Assembly (NCBI GenBank): GCA_000335715.1
Contig: AMYZ01000008.1
Location: 62,001 to 126,000, forward strand
Direction of reading: 5' to 3'
DNA length: 64,000 nucleotides
From: a beta proteobacterium L13
GTDB lineage: Bacteria; Pseudomonadota; Gammaproteobacteria; Burkholderiales; Chromobacteriaceae
In this document: positions 55,862 to 64,000 of the stretch, piece by piece
Numbering within the stretch: position 1 is the first letter of the stretch
Layout of the letters: every line of letters begins with the position of its first letter
Program-made: the position numbers and the translations under genes
Notes under the pieces: generated by a model
Databases searched by the model: none
The model's input: only the letters and a program-made list of their open reading frames with translations
Told to the model about the DNA's origin: nothing

Positions 55862-56851
55862 ATGAAACTGTGCGTGATTGCCGGTGACGGCATCGGGCAA
55901 GAGGTGGTGCCGCAAGCGGTACGCGTGCTGCAAAGCATGCTACCCGCCTTGCAAACAGTCACCGCCGACGCCGGCTGGGCCACCTTTCAGCAGCAGGGCA
56001 CGGCGCTGCCGGACGCCACATTGGCCGCCGCGCGCGCTTGCGGCGCGGTGCTGTTTGGCGCGGTGAGCTCACCGGCGCGGGCGGTGGCAGGCTACCGCTC
56101 GCCCATCGTGCAGCTGCGCCGCCTGCTGGGCTGCCACGCCAACCTGCGGCCAACCCTGAGCCTGCCCGGCTGCGGCTTGCCAGGGCTGGATGTGCTGATT
56201 GTGCGCGAGAACACCGAAGACCTGTACGTGGGCGAGGAGCACAGCGACGGCGACACCGCCACCGCCGTCAAACGCATCACCCGCGCCGCATCGTTGCGCG
56301 TGGCCGAGAGCGCGTTTGCGCTGGCCGCGGCCGACGGGCGCCGCCGCGTCACCATCGTGCACAAGGCCAACATCCTGCCGCTGACCGACGGCCTGTTCCG
56401 CGACTGTGCACGCGAGGTGGCCGCGCGCTACCCGCAGCTGCAGGTAGACGAAATGCTGGTGGATACCGCCGCACTGAAGCTGGCGCAGGCCCCGCAGGCG
56501 TTCGACGTGCTGCTGGCACCTAATTTGTATGGCGATATCCTGTCCGACCTGGCGGCGGCGTTTGGCGGCGGCCTGGGTGTGGCGGCCTCGCTGAACCTGG
56601 GGCAGGGCGTAGCCATTGCCGAGCCGGTACACGGCAGCGCACCCGATATTGCCGGCCAGGGCGTAGCCAACCCGGTAGCCAGCCTGCTGTCGCTGGCCAT
56701 GCTGCTGCGCCATCACTGGGAGCTGCCCGCGCCAGCCACGCAGCTGGAGCAGGCGGTGCAGCGCGTTCTGGCCGCAGGCACACGCACGCCAGACCTGGGC
56801 GGCAGCGCCAGCACGGCAGCGTTTTGCGATGCGGTGATGGCAGCCTTGTAG
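55862..56851 (+). CDS. Isocitrate/isopropylmalate/homoisocitrate-type decarboxylating dehydrogenase
   Basis: 329 residues. The beta-decarboxylating dehydrogenase fold shows VIAGDGIGQEVVP, ENTEDLYVGEE, the metal-binding NLYGDILSDLAAAFGGGLG, and the adenine-binding EPVHGSAPDIAGQGVANPVA. The residues resemble NAD-dependent isocitrate or homoisocitrate dehydrogenases more than LeuB, but the substrate is unresolved. GGGAGAAAG lies before the ATG. An FNR box upstream suggests oxygen-responsive expression. Confidence 0.85.
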   Translation: MKLCVIAGDGIGQEVVPQAVRVLQSMLPALQTVTADAGWATFQQQGTALPDATLAAARACGAVLFGAVSSPARAVAGYRSPIVQLRRLLGCHANLRPTLSLPGCGLPGLDVLIVRENTEDLYVGEEHSDGDTATAVKRITRAASLRVAESAFALAAADGRRRVTIVHKANILPLTDGLFRDCAREVAARYPQLQVDEMLVDTAALKLAQAPQAFDVLLAPNLYGDILSDLAAAFGGGLGVAASLNLGQGVAIAEPVHGSAPDIAGQGVANPVASLLSLAMLLRHHWELPAPATQLEQAVQRVLAAGTRTPDLGGSASTAAFCDAVMAAL

Positions 56852-56947
56852 CCCCCTGCGGCAAGGTGTCGCATTCCGCTGGCGCTGGCCATGCATTACA
56901 TTGCGTTTGGCAGGGGGGCGCCCCTGCATGCGAATAGAACACTTGAT

Positions 56948-56981
56948 GCCGCCCTACTCCAAGAGGGCGGCTTTCTTTTTT
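56948..56981 (+). terminator. Rho-independent terminator
   Basis: GCCGCCCT, loop ACTCCAAG, AGGGCGGC, then TTTCTTTTTT, about 100 bases after the dehydrogenase. Confidence 0.88.
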
Positions 56982-57041
56982 GGGCGCGACAAAATGCCGC
57001 AGCCCTGCGCCGGCCGCCATGCCGGATGGTAAAGTGCCGCC

Positions 57042-58292
57042 ATGATGCCTACTGTGTTTCCGGCCCTGTTTGCGGCCAACCTTGAACTGGTGCACCAGCG
57101 CCTGCTGCAGCTGCGCTGGGCCATGCTGCTGGCCGCCTTGCTGCTGATCGTACTGGGCCAGCTCGCTGGGCTGGTATTGCCGCTGGTCCTGCTGGGCCAG
57201 GCCTGGCTCACGCTTGCTTTGCTGAGTCTGGCTACGCCATGGCTGGCGGCGCAGGGCTGGCAGGTGCGCAGCCTGATCAGCCTGGGCCTGCTGGCCGATA
57301 TGGTGGTGCTCACCGAAATGCTGGCTTTTACCGGCGGTGCGGCCAACCCGCTGGCCTCGCTTTACCTGCCCCCGGTCTTGTTTGGCGCTTTGCTATTGCC
57401 ACCGGCGCGGGCGTGGGCGCTGGCCATCATCAGCCTGATGGCTTATGGCCTGCTGTTTGTCTGGCACTTGCCGTGGCCGCTGGCAGGCAGCGATGCCGCC
57501 TACGCCTTCCAGCTGCACCTGGTGGGGATGTGGATCACCTTTGCCGTGTCGGTCACGCTGCTCACCGGCTTTGTGTCCTATCTGGCCTGGCAGCTGTCGC
57601 AGCGCGAAGCGGCGCTGGCCGCCGCGCGCGAGGCACAGCTGCGCGACGAACAGCTGGTGGCGCTGGGGGTACAGGCCGCCGGGGCGGCGCATACGCTGTC
57701 TACGCCGCTGAACACGCTGACCTTGCTGTGCGACGACATGCTGGCCAGCTACACCACGCCGCCCGCGCTGATCGAAGACCTGCAGCTGATGCACAGCCAG
57801 CTGGCGGTATGCCGCGACGCGCTGGCCAGGCTGAAGGCCGGCGCCGAAAGCCGGCCGGCGCCGCAGCCGCTGTGCGAGGCGCTGGACGAGCGCCTGCAGG
57901 GCTGGTACTCCAGCCGCCCGGACGTCAAGCTGTTGCGCCACGGCCTGCTACAGGGCGGGCCGATGGTGGCGTTCGACCCGCGCTTCTGGCCGGCGTTTTT
58001 CAACCTGTTGAATAACGCTGCCGAGGCGGGCGGCGGCGAGGTGGAGCTGACCGTGGCCAGCAGCGCAGGCTGGCTGACACTGCATATCCACAACCGGCGC
58101 GGCAGCCTGAGCGACGCCCAGCTGGCGCGTGCCGGCCTGGCCCCGCTGGACAGCAACAAGCCTGCCGGCCTGGGCCTGGGGGTCATGCTGTCGCACGTGA
58201 CGCTGTCGCACCTGGGCGGCGAACTGAACCTGGATAACGACCCGCAGGGCGGTGTACGCGCCACCCTGCGCCTGCCACTGGATACACCATGA
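57042..58292 (+). CDS. regB: RegB/PrrB/ActS-type redox sensor histidine kinase
   Basis: 416 residues. Six membrane helices (to about residue 185) include the quinone-sensing loop FTGGAANPLASLYLP (about residue 98). The H-box GAAHTLSTPLNTL has the phosphoacceptor His near residue 217. The redox Cys of the family is probably in QLAVCRDALARL (about residue 257). The ATPase domain ends GLGLGVMLSHVTLSHLGGEL. RegB kinases respond to quinone redox state and oxygen. The stop overlaps regA by four bases. Confidence 0.9.
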   Translation: MMPTVFPALFAANLELVHQRLLQLRWAMLLAALLLIVLGQLAGLVLPLVLLGQAWLTLALLSLATPWLAAQGWQVRSLISLGLLADMVVLTEMLAFTGGAANPLASLYLPPVLFGALLLPPARAWALAIISLMAYGLLFVWHLPWPLAGSDAAYAFQLHLVGMWITFAVSVTLLTGFVSYLAWQLSQREAALAAAREAQLRDEQLVALGVQAAGAAHTLSTPLNTLTLLCDDMLASYTTPPALIEDLQLMHSQLAVCRDALARLKAGAESRPAPQPLCEALDERLQGWYSSRPDVKLLRHGLLQGGPMVAFDPRFWPAFFNLLNNAAEAGGGEVELTVASSAGWLTLHIHNRRGSLSDAQLARAGLAPLDSNKPAGLGLGVMLSHVTLSHLGGELNLDNDPQGGVRATLRLPLDTP

Positions 58293-58816
58293 ACGACTTG
58301 CTGATTATTGATGACGACGTGGCGTTTGCCGGGGTACTGGCGCGCAGCCTCACGCGGCGCGGCTATACGGTGCGCCATGCGGCCAACCCTGAAGCGGCAC
58401 TGGCCGAAGTGACGGCGGCAGCGCCGCCGCAGATCATTCTGGATTTGAACCTGGCCGGTGAAAGTGGCCTGCGTCTGTTGCCGCTGCTGCTGGAAAAAGC
58501 ACCGGCGGCGCGCGTACTGGTGCTGACCGGCTACGCCAGCATTGCCACGGCGGTAGAGGCGGTAAAGCTGGGCGCGGTGAACTATCTGGCCAAGCCGGCT
58601 GGCGTGGATGACATCCTGGGCGCACTGGGTCAGGTGGCGGCCAACCCTGAACAGGACGTTACCGCACAGCCCATGTCGCTCAAGCGCGTGAGCTGGGAAC
58701 ATCTGCAGCGCGTGCTGGCCGAGCACGACGGCAATGTATCGGCCACCGCCCGCGCCCTCAATATGCACCGCCGCACGCTGCAACGCATGCTGGCCAAGCG
58801 GCCGGTAAAGAGCTGA
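58289..58816 (+). CDS. regA: RegA/PrrA/ActR-type response regulator
   Basis: 175 residues. Receiver domain with acidic pocket IIDDD, phospho-Asp in ILDLNLAGESG (about residue 51) and the conserved Lys in YLAKP. The C-terminal Fis-type HTH is in GNVSATARALNMHRRTLQRML, the RegA hallmark. Regulates respiration, carbon and nitrogen genes in response to redox state. Overlaps regB by four bases (ATGA). Contains two repeated-word copies. Confidence 0.93.
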   Translation: MNDLLIIDDDVAFAGVLARSLTRRGYTVRHAANPEAALAEVTAAAPPQIILDLNLAGESGLRLLPLLLEKAPAARVLVLTGYASIATAVEAVKLGAVNYLAKPAGVDDILGALGQVAANPEQDVTAQPMSLKRVSWEHLQRVLAEHDGNVSATARALNMHRRTLQRMLAKRPVKS

Positions 58817-58913
58817 GTCAGCACCATACGGGTTGGCCGCAGCCCCGGGTGTATTTGCCGAATGGCTATCTGACATGTAGGGTGTACCGCATTGGCATAA
58901 AGACTCCGGCCTG

Positions 58914-58947
58914 CTGCCAAGTACGGTAGAAGTACGCTACTTGGCAG
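58914..58947. repeat. 10-bp inverted repeat downstream of regA
   Basis: CTGCCAAGTA (58914-58923) and TACTTGGCAG (58938-58947), with an internal GTAC...GTAC. No T-run follows. It may be an operator for the transcript starting near 59014 or a regA 3' structure. Confidence 0.45.
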
Positions 58948-58979
58948 TGGAACTTATTGCCAAGGCCCTGACAAAACCA

Positions 58980-59137
58980 TGGACAATCTAGAGCAATTGC
59001 GTTAAATTGTGCACTGCACTCAAGCCGAAAGGTTTTTGTGGTGTTAGCCCCTCGAAGCATCGTGTCGGCCCCTCGCCGGCGAGATGTTTCTTCCTCGTGT
59101 TGGCCCCTGTGGAGGACCCTCAGGGGATTTTTTTTGC
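58980..59137 (+). ncRNA. Candidate small RNA (about 120 nt)
   Basis: A promoter-like TGGACA (58980-58985), 16-base spacer, TTAAAT (59002-59007) is followed about 120 bases later by a terminator: CCCCTG (59104-59109) and CAGGGG (59121-59126), then A and eight T. The transcribed part repeats GCCCCTC/GGCCCCT three times, an unstructured C-rich pattern seen in some regulatory RNAs. No coding frame with RBS is present. This plus-strand terminator is 290 bases past regA, too far to be its normal end. Speculative. Confidence 0.4.
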
Positions 59138-59188
59138 CTGTCGCTTTTGCACTGCCCGCCGCCATCCCCCCCGTAAACCCCGCGCTGC

Positions 59189-60367
59189 CTAGCCTGGCGC
59201 TTGATTGTCTGTGCCCGCTGCCGGTGTATTGAGCTCGCTGATGGATGCCAGCACGTGCGGTTTGTTGCCTACCATCAGCGGTGACAAGCCGATTTTGCAG
59301 GGGAACAGGCTGCCATCGCGCCGTCTGGCTTGCAGTACCTGGCTGTCTGCCATGTGGCGGCTCACCGGTGTCTGCATATACAGCTTCATCTTGCCTTGGT
59401 GCTGTTCGCGCTGGGTTTCCGATAGCAGGTAGCTGAAATGCTGCCCCAGCAGCGTGGCGCGCGGGTAGCCGAACAGGCTTTCCATGCGGCTGTTGACCAG
59501 CCTGATCAGCCCGGCATCGTCCACCATCATCAGCCCGTCAGGGATGGCCTCCACTACCTGGCGCAGCAGGGCTTCGTTATGCCGCAGTGCGTCTTCGCTG
59601 CGCGTGCGCGCGCTGATATCAATGGCAGATGGAATCAGGTGCGTAATGCGGCCGTATTCGTCGCGCAGCGGGGCCAGCATGAAGTCGATGGGGGTCAGCA
59701 CGTCATTTGCCATGCGCACTACCACGTCAAAGCGTGATACCTCGCCGCAGGCGGCGCGCAGCACTGCGTGCTGTATCTGTGCCTGTATCTGCGGCGAATA
59801 GTTCCACCAGGGGCAGTCCCAGAATTTCAGCCCGCGAACGTCTTCGATGCGTATGCCGGCGGCTTCCAGCGGCGCACGGTTGGCACTTTGCAAGGTGCCG
59901 TCCGGTGCCAGTACGCCGACAAAGGCAAACAGGTTGTCCAGCACGCGGCGCAGGTGGCCTTCGTTTTCGCGCTGTACCCGCTCGGCTTCGTAGCGGGCGG
60001 TGACGTCTTCCACCATGGCCACAATGCCGCAGCGCTGGCCATCGGGCATGGGTAGCGGGTGGTAGCTGGCTTCCCAGTGGCGCAGCAGGCCGGAGCCGGG
60101 CGGGATTTCGGCACTGGCGGCAAAGCGCGTACGTGGCTGGCCACTGCGTTGTACCGCCAGCATGATGGCTTCCAGCGCCGGGCCGGCGTCGGGTATCACG
60201 TCGCGCGGGCGTTTGCCGATGTGTGCTTCAGGCGGCAGGCCGTTGGAGTCGGCCAGCCGCTGGTTGATATGCACATAACGAAAATCAGCGTCCAGCACCG
60301 CAATGCCGATCGGCACGCTAGTCAGCAGGGTGTTTACCAGCCCTGATGGGTCGGGGAGGCAGGACAT
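59189..60367 (-). CDS. Triple-PAS sensor protein without recognisable output domain
   Basis: 392 residues, three consecutive PAS/PAC modules (about 15-135, 145-265, 275-385) with typical ends such as GIVAMVEDVTARYEAE and SAIDISARTRSEDALRHNE. The chain stops after PAS3 with no kinase, GGDEF, EAL or HTH, although the linkers look like those of hybrid kinases. Either a pure sensor acting through a partner or a truncated kinase. No frameshifted output domain is found before the stop. ATG 60367 has AAAGG upstream. Confidence 0.78.
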   Translation of the reverse strand: MSCLPDPSGLVNTLLTSVPIGIAVLDADFRYVHINQRLADSNGLPPEAHIGKRPRDVIPDAGPALEAIMLAVQRSGQPRTRFAASAEIPPGSGLLRHWEASYHPLPMPDGQRCGIVAMVEDVTARYEAERVQRENEGHLRRVLDNLFAFVGVLAPDGTLQSANRAPLEAAGIRIEDVRGLKFWDCPWWNYSPQIQAQIQHAVLRAACGEVSRFDVVVRMANDVLTPIDFMLAPLRDEYGRITHLIPSAIDISARTRSEDALRHNEALLRQVVEAIPDGLMMVDDAGLIRLVNSRMESLFGYPRATLLGQHFSYLLSETQREQHQGKMKLYMQTPVSRHMADSQVLQARRRDGSLFPCKIGLSPLMVGNKPHVLASISELNTPAAGTDNQAPG

Positions 60368-60499
60368 TGGGCAACCTTTTATCGAAATAGCCAATATTCA
60401 GGATAGCCATTTGTCCTGACAAAACAATGCTTTTCAAATACCTGTTTGCGCCGCGCTGCCGGCATACGCCTTGTCGCTGTACTGTTGCTGCCCCTTTTT

Positions 60500-61882
60500 T
60501 TACAGCCAGCGCCCAGGGTTCATGATGTTTTGCGGGTCCAGCTGCTGCTTGATGCCGCGCATGATGGCCAGTGCGGCCGGGTCTTTGTAGCGTTGCAGCC
60601 AGTGTGCTTTCAGCTGGCCGATGCCGTGCTCGGCGGCCAAGGTGCCACGGTAGCGGTACACGTGCTCGTAGACGATGGCGTTGACCGCGTCTTCGTCGGC
60701 AAACAGCTCGGCGTTGCCGGTGCGGGTGTAGCTGATGTTGTAGTGCAGGTTGCCGTCGCCGGCGTGGCCGAAGGCAACGATGCGCACGCCGGGGAAGGCC
60801 GCCTCCAGCGCCGCGCCACAGCTGGCCAGAAAGGCGGGGATGGCGGAGCTGGGCACGCCGATATCGTGCTTGATGCTGGGGCCTTCGCGCTTTTGCATGT
60901 CGGAGATGTCTTCGCGCAGCTGCCACAGGCGGGCGCGTTCGGCCTCGCTTTGCGCCAGCACGCCGTCGTGGAAAGCCTGGCTGCCTAGCCACTGCTCGAA
61001 GCTGGCTTGCAGCGCGGCTGGCTCGCCGCCGTCGGACAGTTCCACCAGCAGCGCCCACGGCGCAAAGAACGGCATGCAGCCGGGCTTGTGGCGCTCGGAG
61101 ATACGCTGGCACGGTTCGGAGATCATCTCGAAGGTGGTCAGGCGGTCGCCAAAGCGTGCCTGCAGCGCGTTCAGCGTGGCGATGGCGGCCTCGGCGCTGT
61201 CCACCGCCAGCAGGGCGGTGCTGTAGGCGGTGGGCAGCGCAAACAGCTTGAGCGTGGCGCCGGTAATCAGCCCCAGCTGGCCTTCTGCGCCGATGAACAG
61301 CTGCTTTACGTCCAGCCCGGTGGTGTCCTTGCGTAGCGCAGACAGCGCGTCCAGCAGCGTGCCGTCCGGCAGCACCACTTCCAGCCCCAGCGTCAGCTCG
61401 CGCATGGTGCCGTAGCGCAGCACCGCCAGGCCGCCGGCGTTGGTAGACAGGTTGCCGCCGATCTGGCAGCTGCCCTCGCTGGCCAGCGACAGCGGAAACA
61501 GCCGCCCTACGCTGGCCGCTGCCTGCTGCACCTGGGCCAGCGTGCAGCCGGCGTCCACGGTGATCGACAGGTTGGCCGCATCAATGCTGCGTACGCTTTG
61601 CATGCGGCGCAGGCCGATGATCAGCTGACGGCCGCTGCCATCCGGCGTGGCGGCACCGCAGGTGGAGGTATTGCCGCCCTGCGGCACGATGGCGATGCCT
61701 TCGGCCGCGCACAGACGCACCAAGGCCGCGACCTCATCGCGGCTGGCGGGTAGCGCCATGGCCAGTGGCTGGCCACTGTAGCGGCCACGCATGTCAGTCA
61801 CCGCCGGGGCCAGCGCGTGCGGGGTGGTCAGCAGGTTGGCCGCACCCACGATGGCGGCCAGGCGGGCGTGCAGTTCAGTCAT
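60500..61882 (-). CDS. FAD-linked oxidase (D-2-hydroxyglutarate/D-lactate dehydrogenase type)
   Basis: 460 residues. FAD_binding_4 domain has PQGGNTSTCGAATPDGSG and GSCQIGGNLSTNAGGLAVLR; the C-terminal domain has the zinc-type motif FGHAGDGNLHYN and the AAEHGIGQLK signature. Oxidises a D-2-hydroxyacid and passes electrons to a flavoprotein or quinone. The closest family feel is D-2-hydroxyglutarate dehydrogenase; D-lactate is possible. ATG 61882 lies inside the end of the Cys-rich gene, so they are co-translated. Confidence 0.88.
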   Translation of the reverse strand: MTELHARLAAIVGAANLLTTPHALAPAVTDMRGRYSGQPLAMALPASRDEVAALVRLCAAEGIAIVPQGGNTSTCGAATPDGSGRQLIIGLRRMQSVRSIDAANLSITVDAGCTLAQVQQAAASVGRLFPLSLASEGSCQIGGNLSTNAGGLAVLRYGTMRELTLGLEVVLPDGTLLDALSALRKDTTGLDVKQLFIGAEGQLGLITGATLKLFALPTAYSTALLAVDSAEAAIATLNALQARFGDRLTTFEMISEPCQRISERHKPGCMPFFAPWALLVELSDGGEPAALQASFEQWLGSQAFHDGVLAQSEAERARLWQLREDISDMQKREGPSIKHDIGVPSSAIPAFLASCGAALEAAFPGVRIVAFGHAGDGNLHYNISYTRTGNAELFADEDAVNAIVYEHVYRYRGTLAAEHGIGQLKAHWLQRYKDPAALAIMRGIKQQLDPQNIMNPGRWL

Positions 61883-62216
61883 CTTGTGCTTCCGTTTCGG
61901 GGCGTACTTCGACGTAGGCATCGCAACCGTGGCCTATGGCCAGGCAGCGGCGCGCCAGGCGCCGGAATAGCGGCGCGGCGGTGGCGGGTAGCCAGCGCAG
62001 GTAGTGGCGCGGCGCCAGCAGCAGGCCGCAGCCGTAGCGGCTATCGGCTGCCTGCCATTGCAGCGCCGGGCAGGCGCCTTGGCGGTGGCCTAGCAGCAGG
62101 CGCGACAGCGGGCAGGGCGCGGCGGCGCAGCACACGCCACAGCCGTTGCACGGTGCACCCGGCGTGGGTTTGGCCGGTGCTTCGTGCTGTAGCCAGATGC
62201 GCTGCGGCTGCGCCAT
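61875..62216 (-). CDS. Cysteine-rich YkgJ-like protein
   Basis: 113 residues. The N-terminal cluster PCNGCGVCCAAAPCPLS is a CxxCxxCC-type metal/Fe-S motif, with further Cys in the C-terminal half (GACPALQ, YGCGLLLA, RRCLAIGHGCDAY). YkgJ-family proteins are thought to bind zinc or iron-sulfur clusters. It overlaps the FAD dehydrogenase by eight bases and follows GST by eight bases, so it may serve as an electron partner in that operon, though this is inference. ATG 62216 is the conserved start. Confidence 0.75.
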   Translation of the reverse strand: MAQPQRIWLQHEAPAKPTPGAPCNGCGVCCAAAPCPLSRLLLGHRQGACPALQWQAADSRYGCGLLLAPRHYLRWLPATAAPLFRRLARRCLAIGHGCDAYVEVRPETEAQDD

Positions 62217-62224
62217 GGTGGGGT

Positions 62225-62848
62225 TTACTCGTCGATATCCGGCGCCATCAGCGTGGCCGGGTGTTCCCAGCCCGGCTGCGCGGCGATGCGCGCCAGCCAC
62301 GCGGCCACATGCGGCCAGGCGTCCAGCGTCAGGCCGGCGTCGTCGATCAGCCACAGGTAGGCGCTGGCCGACAGGTCGGCAATGGTCAGGCCGCTAGGCA
62401 GCAGGTAAGCCTGATGGGCCAGGTGGGCGTCCAGCACGTCCAGGTCGCGGCGGGTGCGGGCTTCCAGCCAGGCGTCAGCGCCCGCATCCAGCGGGGCAAA
62501 CTTGCGCGCGTAGCGCAGGTTGGGCAGCGAAAAGCCAATGCGGTTGGCCTCCCAGCTCAGCCATTCGCGTATGCCCTGGCGCTCGCCGGGCTGGCCGGCC
62601 AGCACGCCTTCGCTTTCGGCCAACCATTGCAGGATGGCGTTGGACTGCACCATGGGCTCGCCATCCACCACCAGGGCCGGTACTTCGTCCCAGCGGCTGG
62701 CGGCGCGGAAGTCGGCGTCGCGCTCTTCGCGCGGCAGGCTGAGCGACACGTGGCGGTATTCGTGCGATACATCGCCCAGTACCAGGGCCAGGCGCACTTT
62801 GTAGCTGTGGCCGGAAAGACGGTTGCCGAACAGGGTGATCTTGCTCAT
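62225..62848 (-). CDS. Glutathione S-transferase family protein
   Basis: 207 residues. N-terminal thioredoxin-like domain MSKITLFGNRLSGHSYKVRL with Ser in the active-site loop (RLSGHS), cis-Pro in WDEVPALVVDG and the GSH-contact EPMVQSNAILQWLA. C-terminal helical domain contains LTIADLSASAYLW. AGGA lies before ATG 62848. First gene of the GST, YkgJ-like, FAD-dehydrogenase group on the minus strand. Confidence 0.9.
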   Translation of the reverse strand: MSKITLFGNRLSGHSYKVRLALVLGDVSHEYRHVSLSLPREERDADFRAASRWDEVPALVVDGEPMVQSNAILQWLAESEGVLAGQPGERQGIREWLSWEANRIGFSLPNLRYARKFAPLDAGADAWLEARTRRDLDVLDAHLAHQAYLLPSGLTIADLSASAYLWLIDDAGLTLDAWPHVAAWLARIAAQPGWEHPATLMAPDIDE

Positions 62849-62922
62849 GTGGGGTTCCTGTGCCTGCGTGGGCGTATGCATAAAAGCACGATGATACGCG
62901 CAAGGCGCGGGCGGTGGCAGCC

Positions 62923-63570
62923 CTATAGCCAGCCCGCAGGCAGGCGCTGGCTCAGCCATAGCAGGATTTCCGCCCCGGCCCACCACAGTAGCCCCACGTA
63001 CAGCCAGGCCAGCACGGTAGCCACGTAGCCGGCCAGCAGCAGGCCGCCGTCGCGCACGCGCAGACCCCAGGCCAGCAGGGCAATGGCGGCGGCGGGCACC
63101 ACGTTGTCGAATGACACCAGCGGCATCGGCGTCATCATCGATGCACCGGCCAGCGCCAGCATGCCGCCGTTCAGCCAGCGCCAGCGCGGGCCGCTCAGGG
63201 CCAGCAGGCGTGGCTGGCTGATGCGCCCAAGCACGCCGGCCAGGCGGTGCAGTACGCGGTGCAGCGGGCCGTGCAAGGCGTGCGGGACGTGGCGGCGGCC
63301 CAGCCAGGCGGGCAGTGGAAAGGGGCGCGCCAGCGCAACAGACAGTGCCACCAGCAGACAAAACGCGCCCACGGTGGTGGCCATGCCAGGGATAGCCACC
63401 GGCAGCAGCAGCGGTGCGGCCAACAGCCCCAGCCAGGTGAGCTGCTGGCGCGGGTGGCGGCCGATGACCTCGCCTAGCGTGCCGTGCTGCAGCTGTTGTG
63501 CGGCCAACGCGATACGCAGCCAGCTACTGCGTGGGGTGGTTTTCAGCGAACGGGGGCGGGTAGGCAGCAT
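62923..63570 (-). CDS. ExoD-type exopolysaccharide synthesis membrane protein
   Basis: 215 residues, four to five hydrophobic segments. The pattern GLLAAPLLLPVAIPGMATTVGAF and FPLPAWLGRRHVP corresponds to ExoD family blocks. ExoD of Sinorhizobium affects exopolysaccharide and alkaline tolerance; its biochemistry is unknown. ATG 63570 is preferred to the TTG at 63591. Monocistronic. Confidence 0.78.
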   Translation of the reverse strand: MLPTRPRSLKTTPRSSWLRIALAAQQLQHGTLGEVIGRHPRQQLTWLGLLAAPLLLPVAIPGMATTVGAFCLLVALSVALARPFPLPAWLGRRHVPHALHGPLHRVLHRLAGVLGRISQPRLLALSGPRWRWLNGGMLALAGASMMTPMPLVSFDNVVPAAAIALLAWGLRVRDGGLLLAGYVATVLAWLYVGLLWWAGAEILLWLSQRLPAGWL

Positions 63571-63624
63571 GGTGGCGGCAAGTGAAGGCAACAGTGCGAT
63601 GCGACCGCCCCGTTACCCGCCAGT

Positions 63625-64000
63625 TCACTTTTGCCAGTAGGTTTTCACGTTCACAAACTCGTACAGGCCGAACTCGGACAGCTCGCGGCCGTAGCCGGAA
63701 GCCTTCACGCCGCCAAACGGCAGCCGCAGGTCGGAGCTGGTGTAACGGTTGATGAACACCGCGCCGGCCTCGATATCGCGGCCCAGCTGCCAGGCACGTT
63801 CCACATCGGCACTGAAAATGCTGGCGCCCAGGCCGAACGGCGTGTCGTTGGCCAGTCGCAGCGCGTCGGCCTCGTCGCGGGCGCGCAGGATGGTGGCTAC
63901 CGGGCCGAACACTTCTTCCTGGTACACGCGGCAGGCGGGGCTAACGTGGTCCAGCACCGTGGCGGGGTAAAAGAAGCCGGCACCGTGCGGCATCACGCCG
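63625..64000 (-). CDS. NAD(P)+ aldehyde dehydrogenase, C-terminal part (succinate-semialdehyde type)
   Basis: Only about 125 C-terminal residues are in the window; the frame runs off the right edge. The blocks EEVFGPVATILRARDEADAL, NDTPFGLGASIF and LPFGGVKASGYGRELSEFG are typical of aldehyde dehydrogenases, and the ending FVNVKTYW fits succinate-semialdehyde dehydrogenase (Sad/GabD-like). The catalytic Cys and Glu lie upstream, outside the window, so substrate is tentative. Confidence 0.88.
   Translation of the reverse strand, partial: GVMPHGAGFFYPATVLDHVSPACRVYQEEVFGPVATILRARDEADALRLANDTPFGLGASIFSADVERAWQLGRDIEAGAVFINRYTSSDLRLPFGGVKASGYGRELSEFGLYEFVNVKTYWQK

Overview
The window is a gene-dense, high-GC stretch of bacterial chromosome with no phage, transposon or CRISPR array and no rRNA; one tRNA is present. 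Gene content points to a free-living, respiratory, Gram-negative betaproteobacterium, most likely of the order Neisseriales (Chromobacteriaceae, Vogesella/Chromobacterium-like). Supporting signs are a RegBA redox two-component pair, a cytochrome bd operon with CydP, CydX and YbgE, lipid A and envelope enzymes, and strong C/G-ending codon use. The genus is inference from family resemblance, not from a search.

Layout. 1-4562: end of an alpha-2-macroglobulin gene overlapping pbpC. 4563-4980: an odd structured gap without a convincing gene. 4981-8870: wrbA, a YihY-family membrane protein, DUF3025, a 39-residue membrane peptide, tRNA-Arg(CCU), ispB. 9064-11031: rplU-rpmA-obg with a near-consensus sigma-70 promoter. 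11082-15894: a three-gene SMC-type complex of MksF/MksE/MksB type. 16008-24816: M48 protease, YbjN-like protein, metallo-beta-lactamase-fold protein, sodium:solute symporter, EamA transporter, CMD-family protein, tpx, chemoreceptor, gamma-carbonic anhydrase. 24886-32555: prlC, small lipoprotein, LpqC/PHB-depolymerase-like esterase, VOC protein, LysE exporter, xthA, cspA, DUF1523. 32746-39336: an envelope and secretion set (RNase T2, a PlpD-like type Vd patatin, glycosyltransferase 4, LpxH-like phosphoesterase, EptA). 39407-46282: a sigma-54 activator divergent from cydP-cydAB-(NifX-like)-cydX-ybgE-(SQR-like). 46406-51931: sulfate uptake (sbp, cysTWA, cysB). 52029-58816: EAL protein, transporter/LysR pair, fpr, an isocitrate/isopropylmalate-type dehydrogenase, regB-regA. 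58817-64000: candidate sRNA, PAS-only sensor, FAD dehydrogenase-Cys-rich protein-GST operon, ExoD protein, and the end of an aldehyde dehydrogenase.

How parts work together. Several units concern oxygen and electron flow: a bd-oxidase operon with a textbook sigma-54 promoter and a divergent enhancer-binding protein, a perfect FNR-type box between fpr and the dehydrogenase, and the RegBA redox sensor pair. A second theme is sulfate assimilation, with the CysB regulator co-transcribed with its transporter. A third is outer-membrane modification and secretion.

The most striking signal is not a gene. The word GGTTGGCCGC / GCGGCCAACC (8-base core TTGGCCGC) occurs about 80 times as the core and about 40 times as the 10-mer, in both orientations, inside and between genes; base composition predicts only a handful and less than one, respectively. 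It dictates unusual codons (AGG-TTG for Arg-Leu) and forms inverted pairs that look like terminators after prlC and cysB. This is how Neisserial DNA uptake sequences behave, but the word is unlike the DUS dialects I know. It is the best candidate here for an undescribed system.
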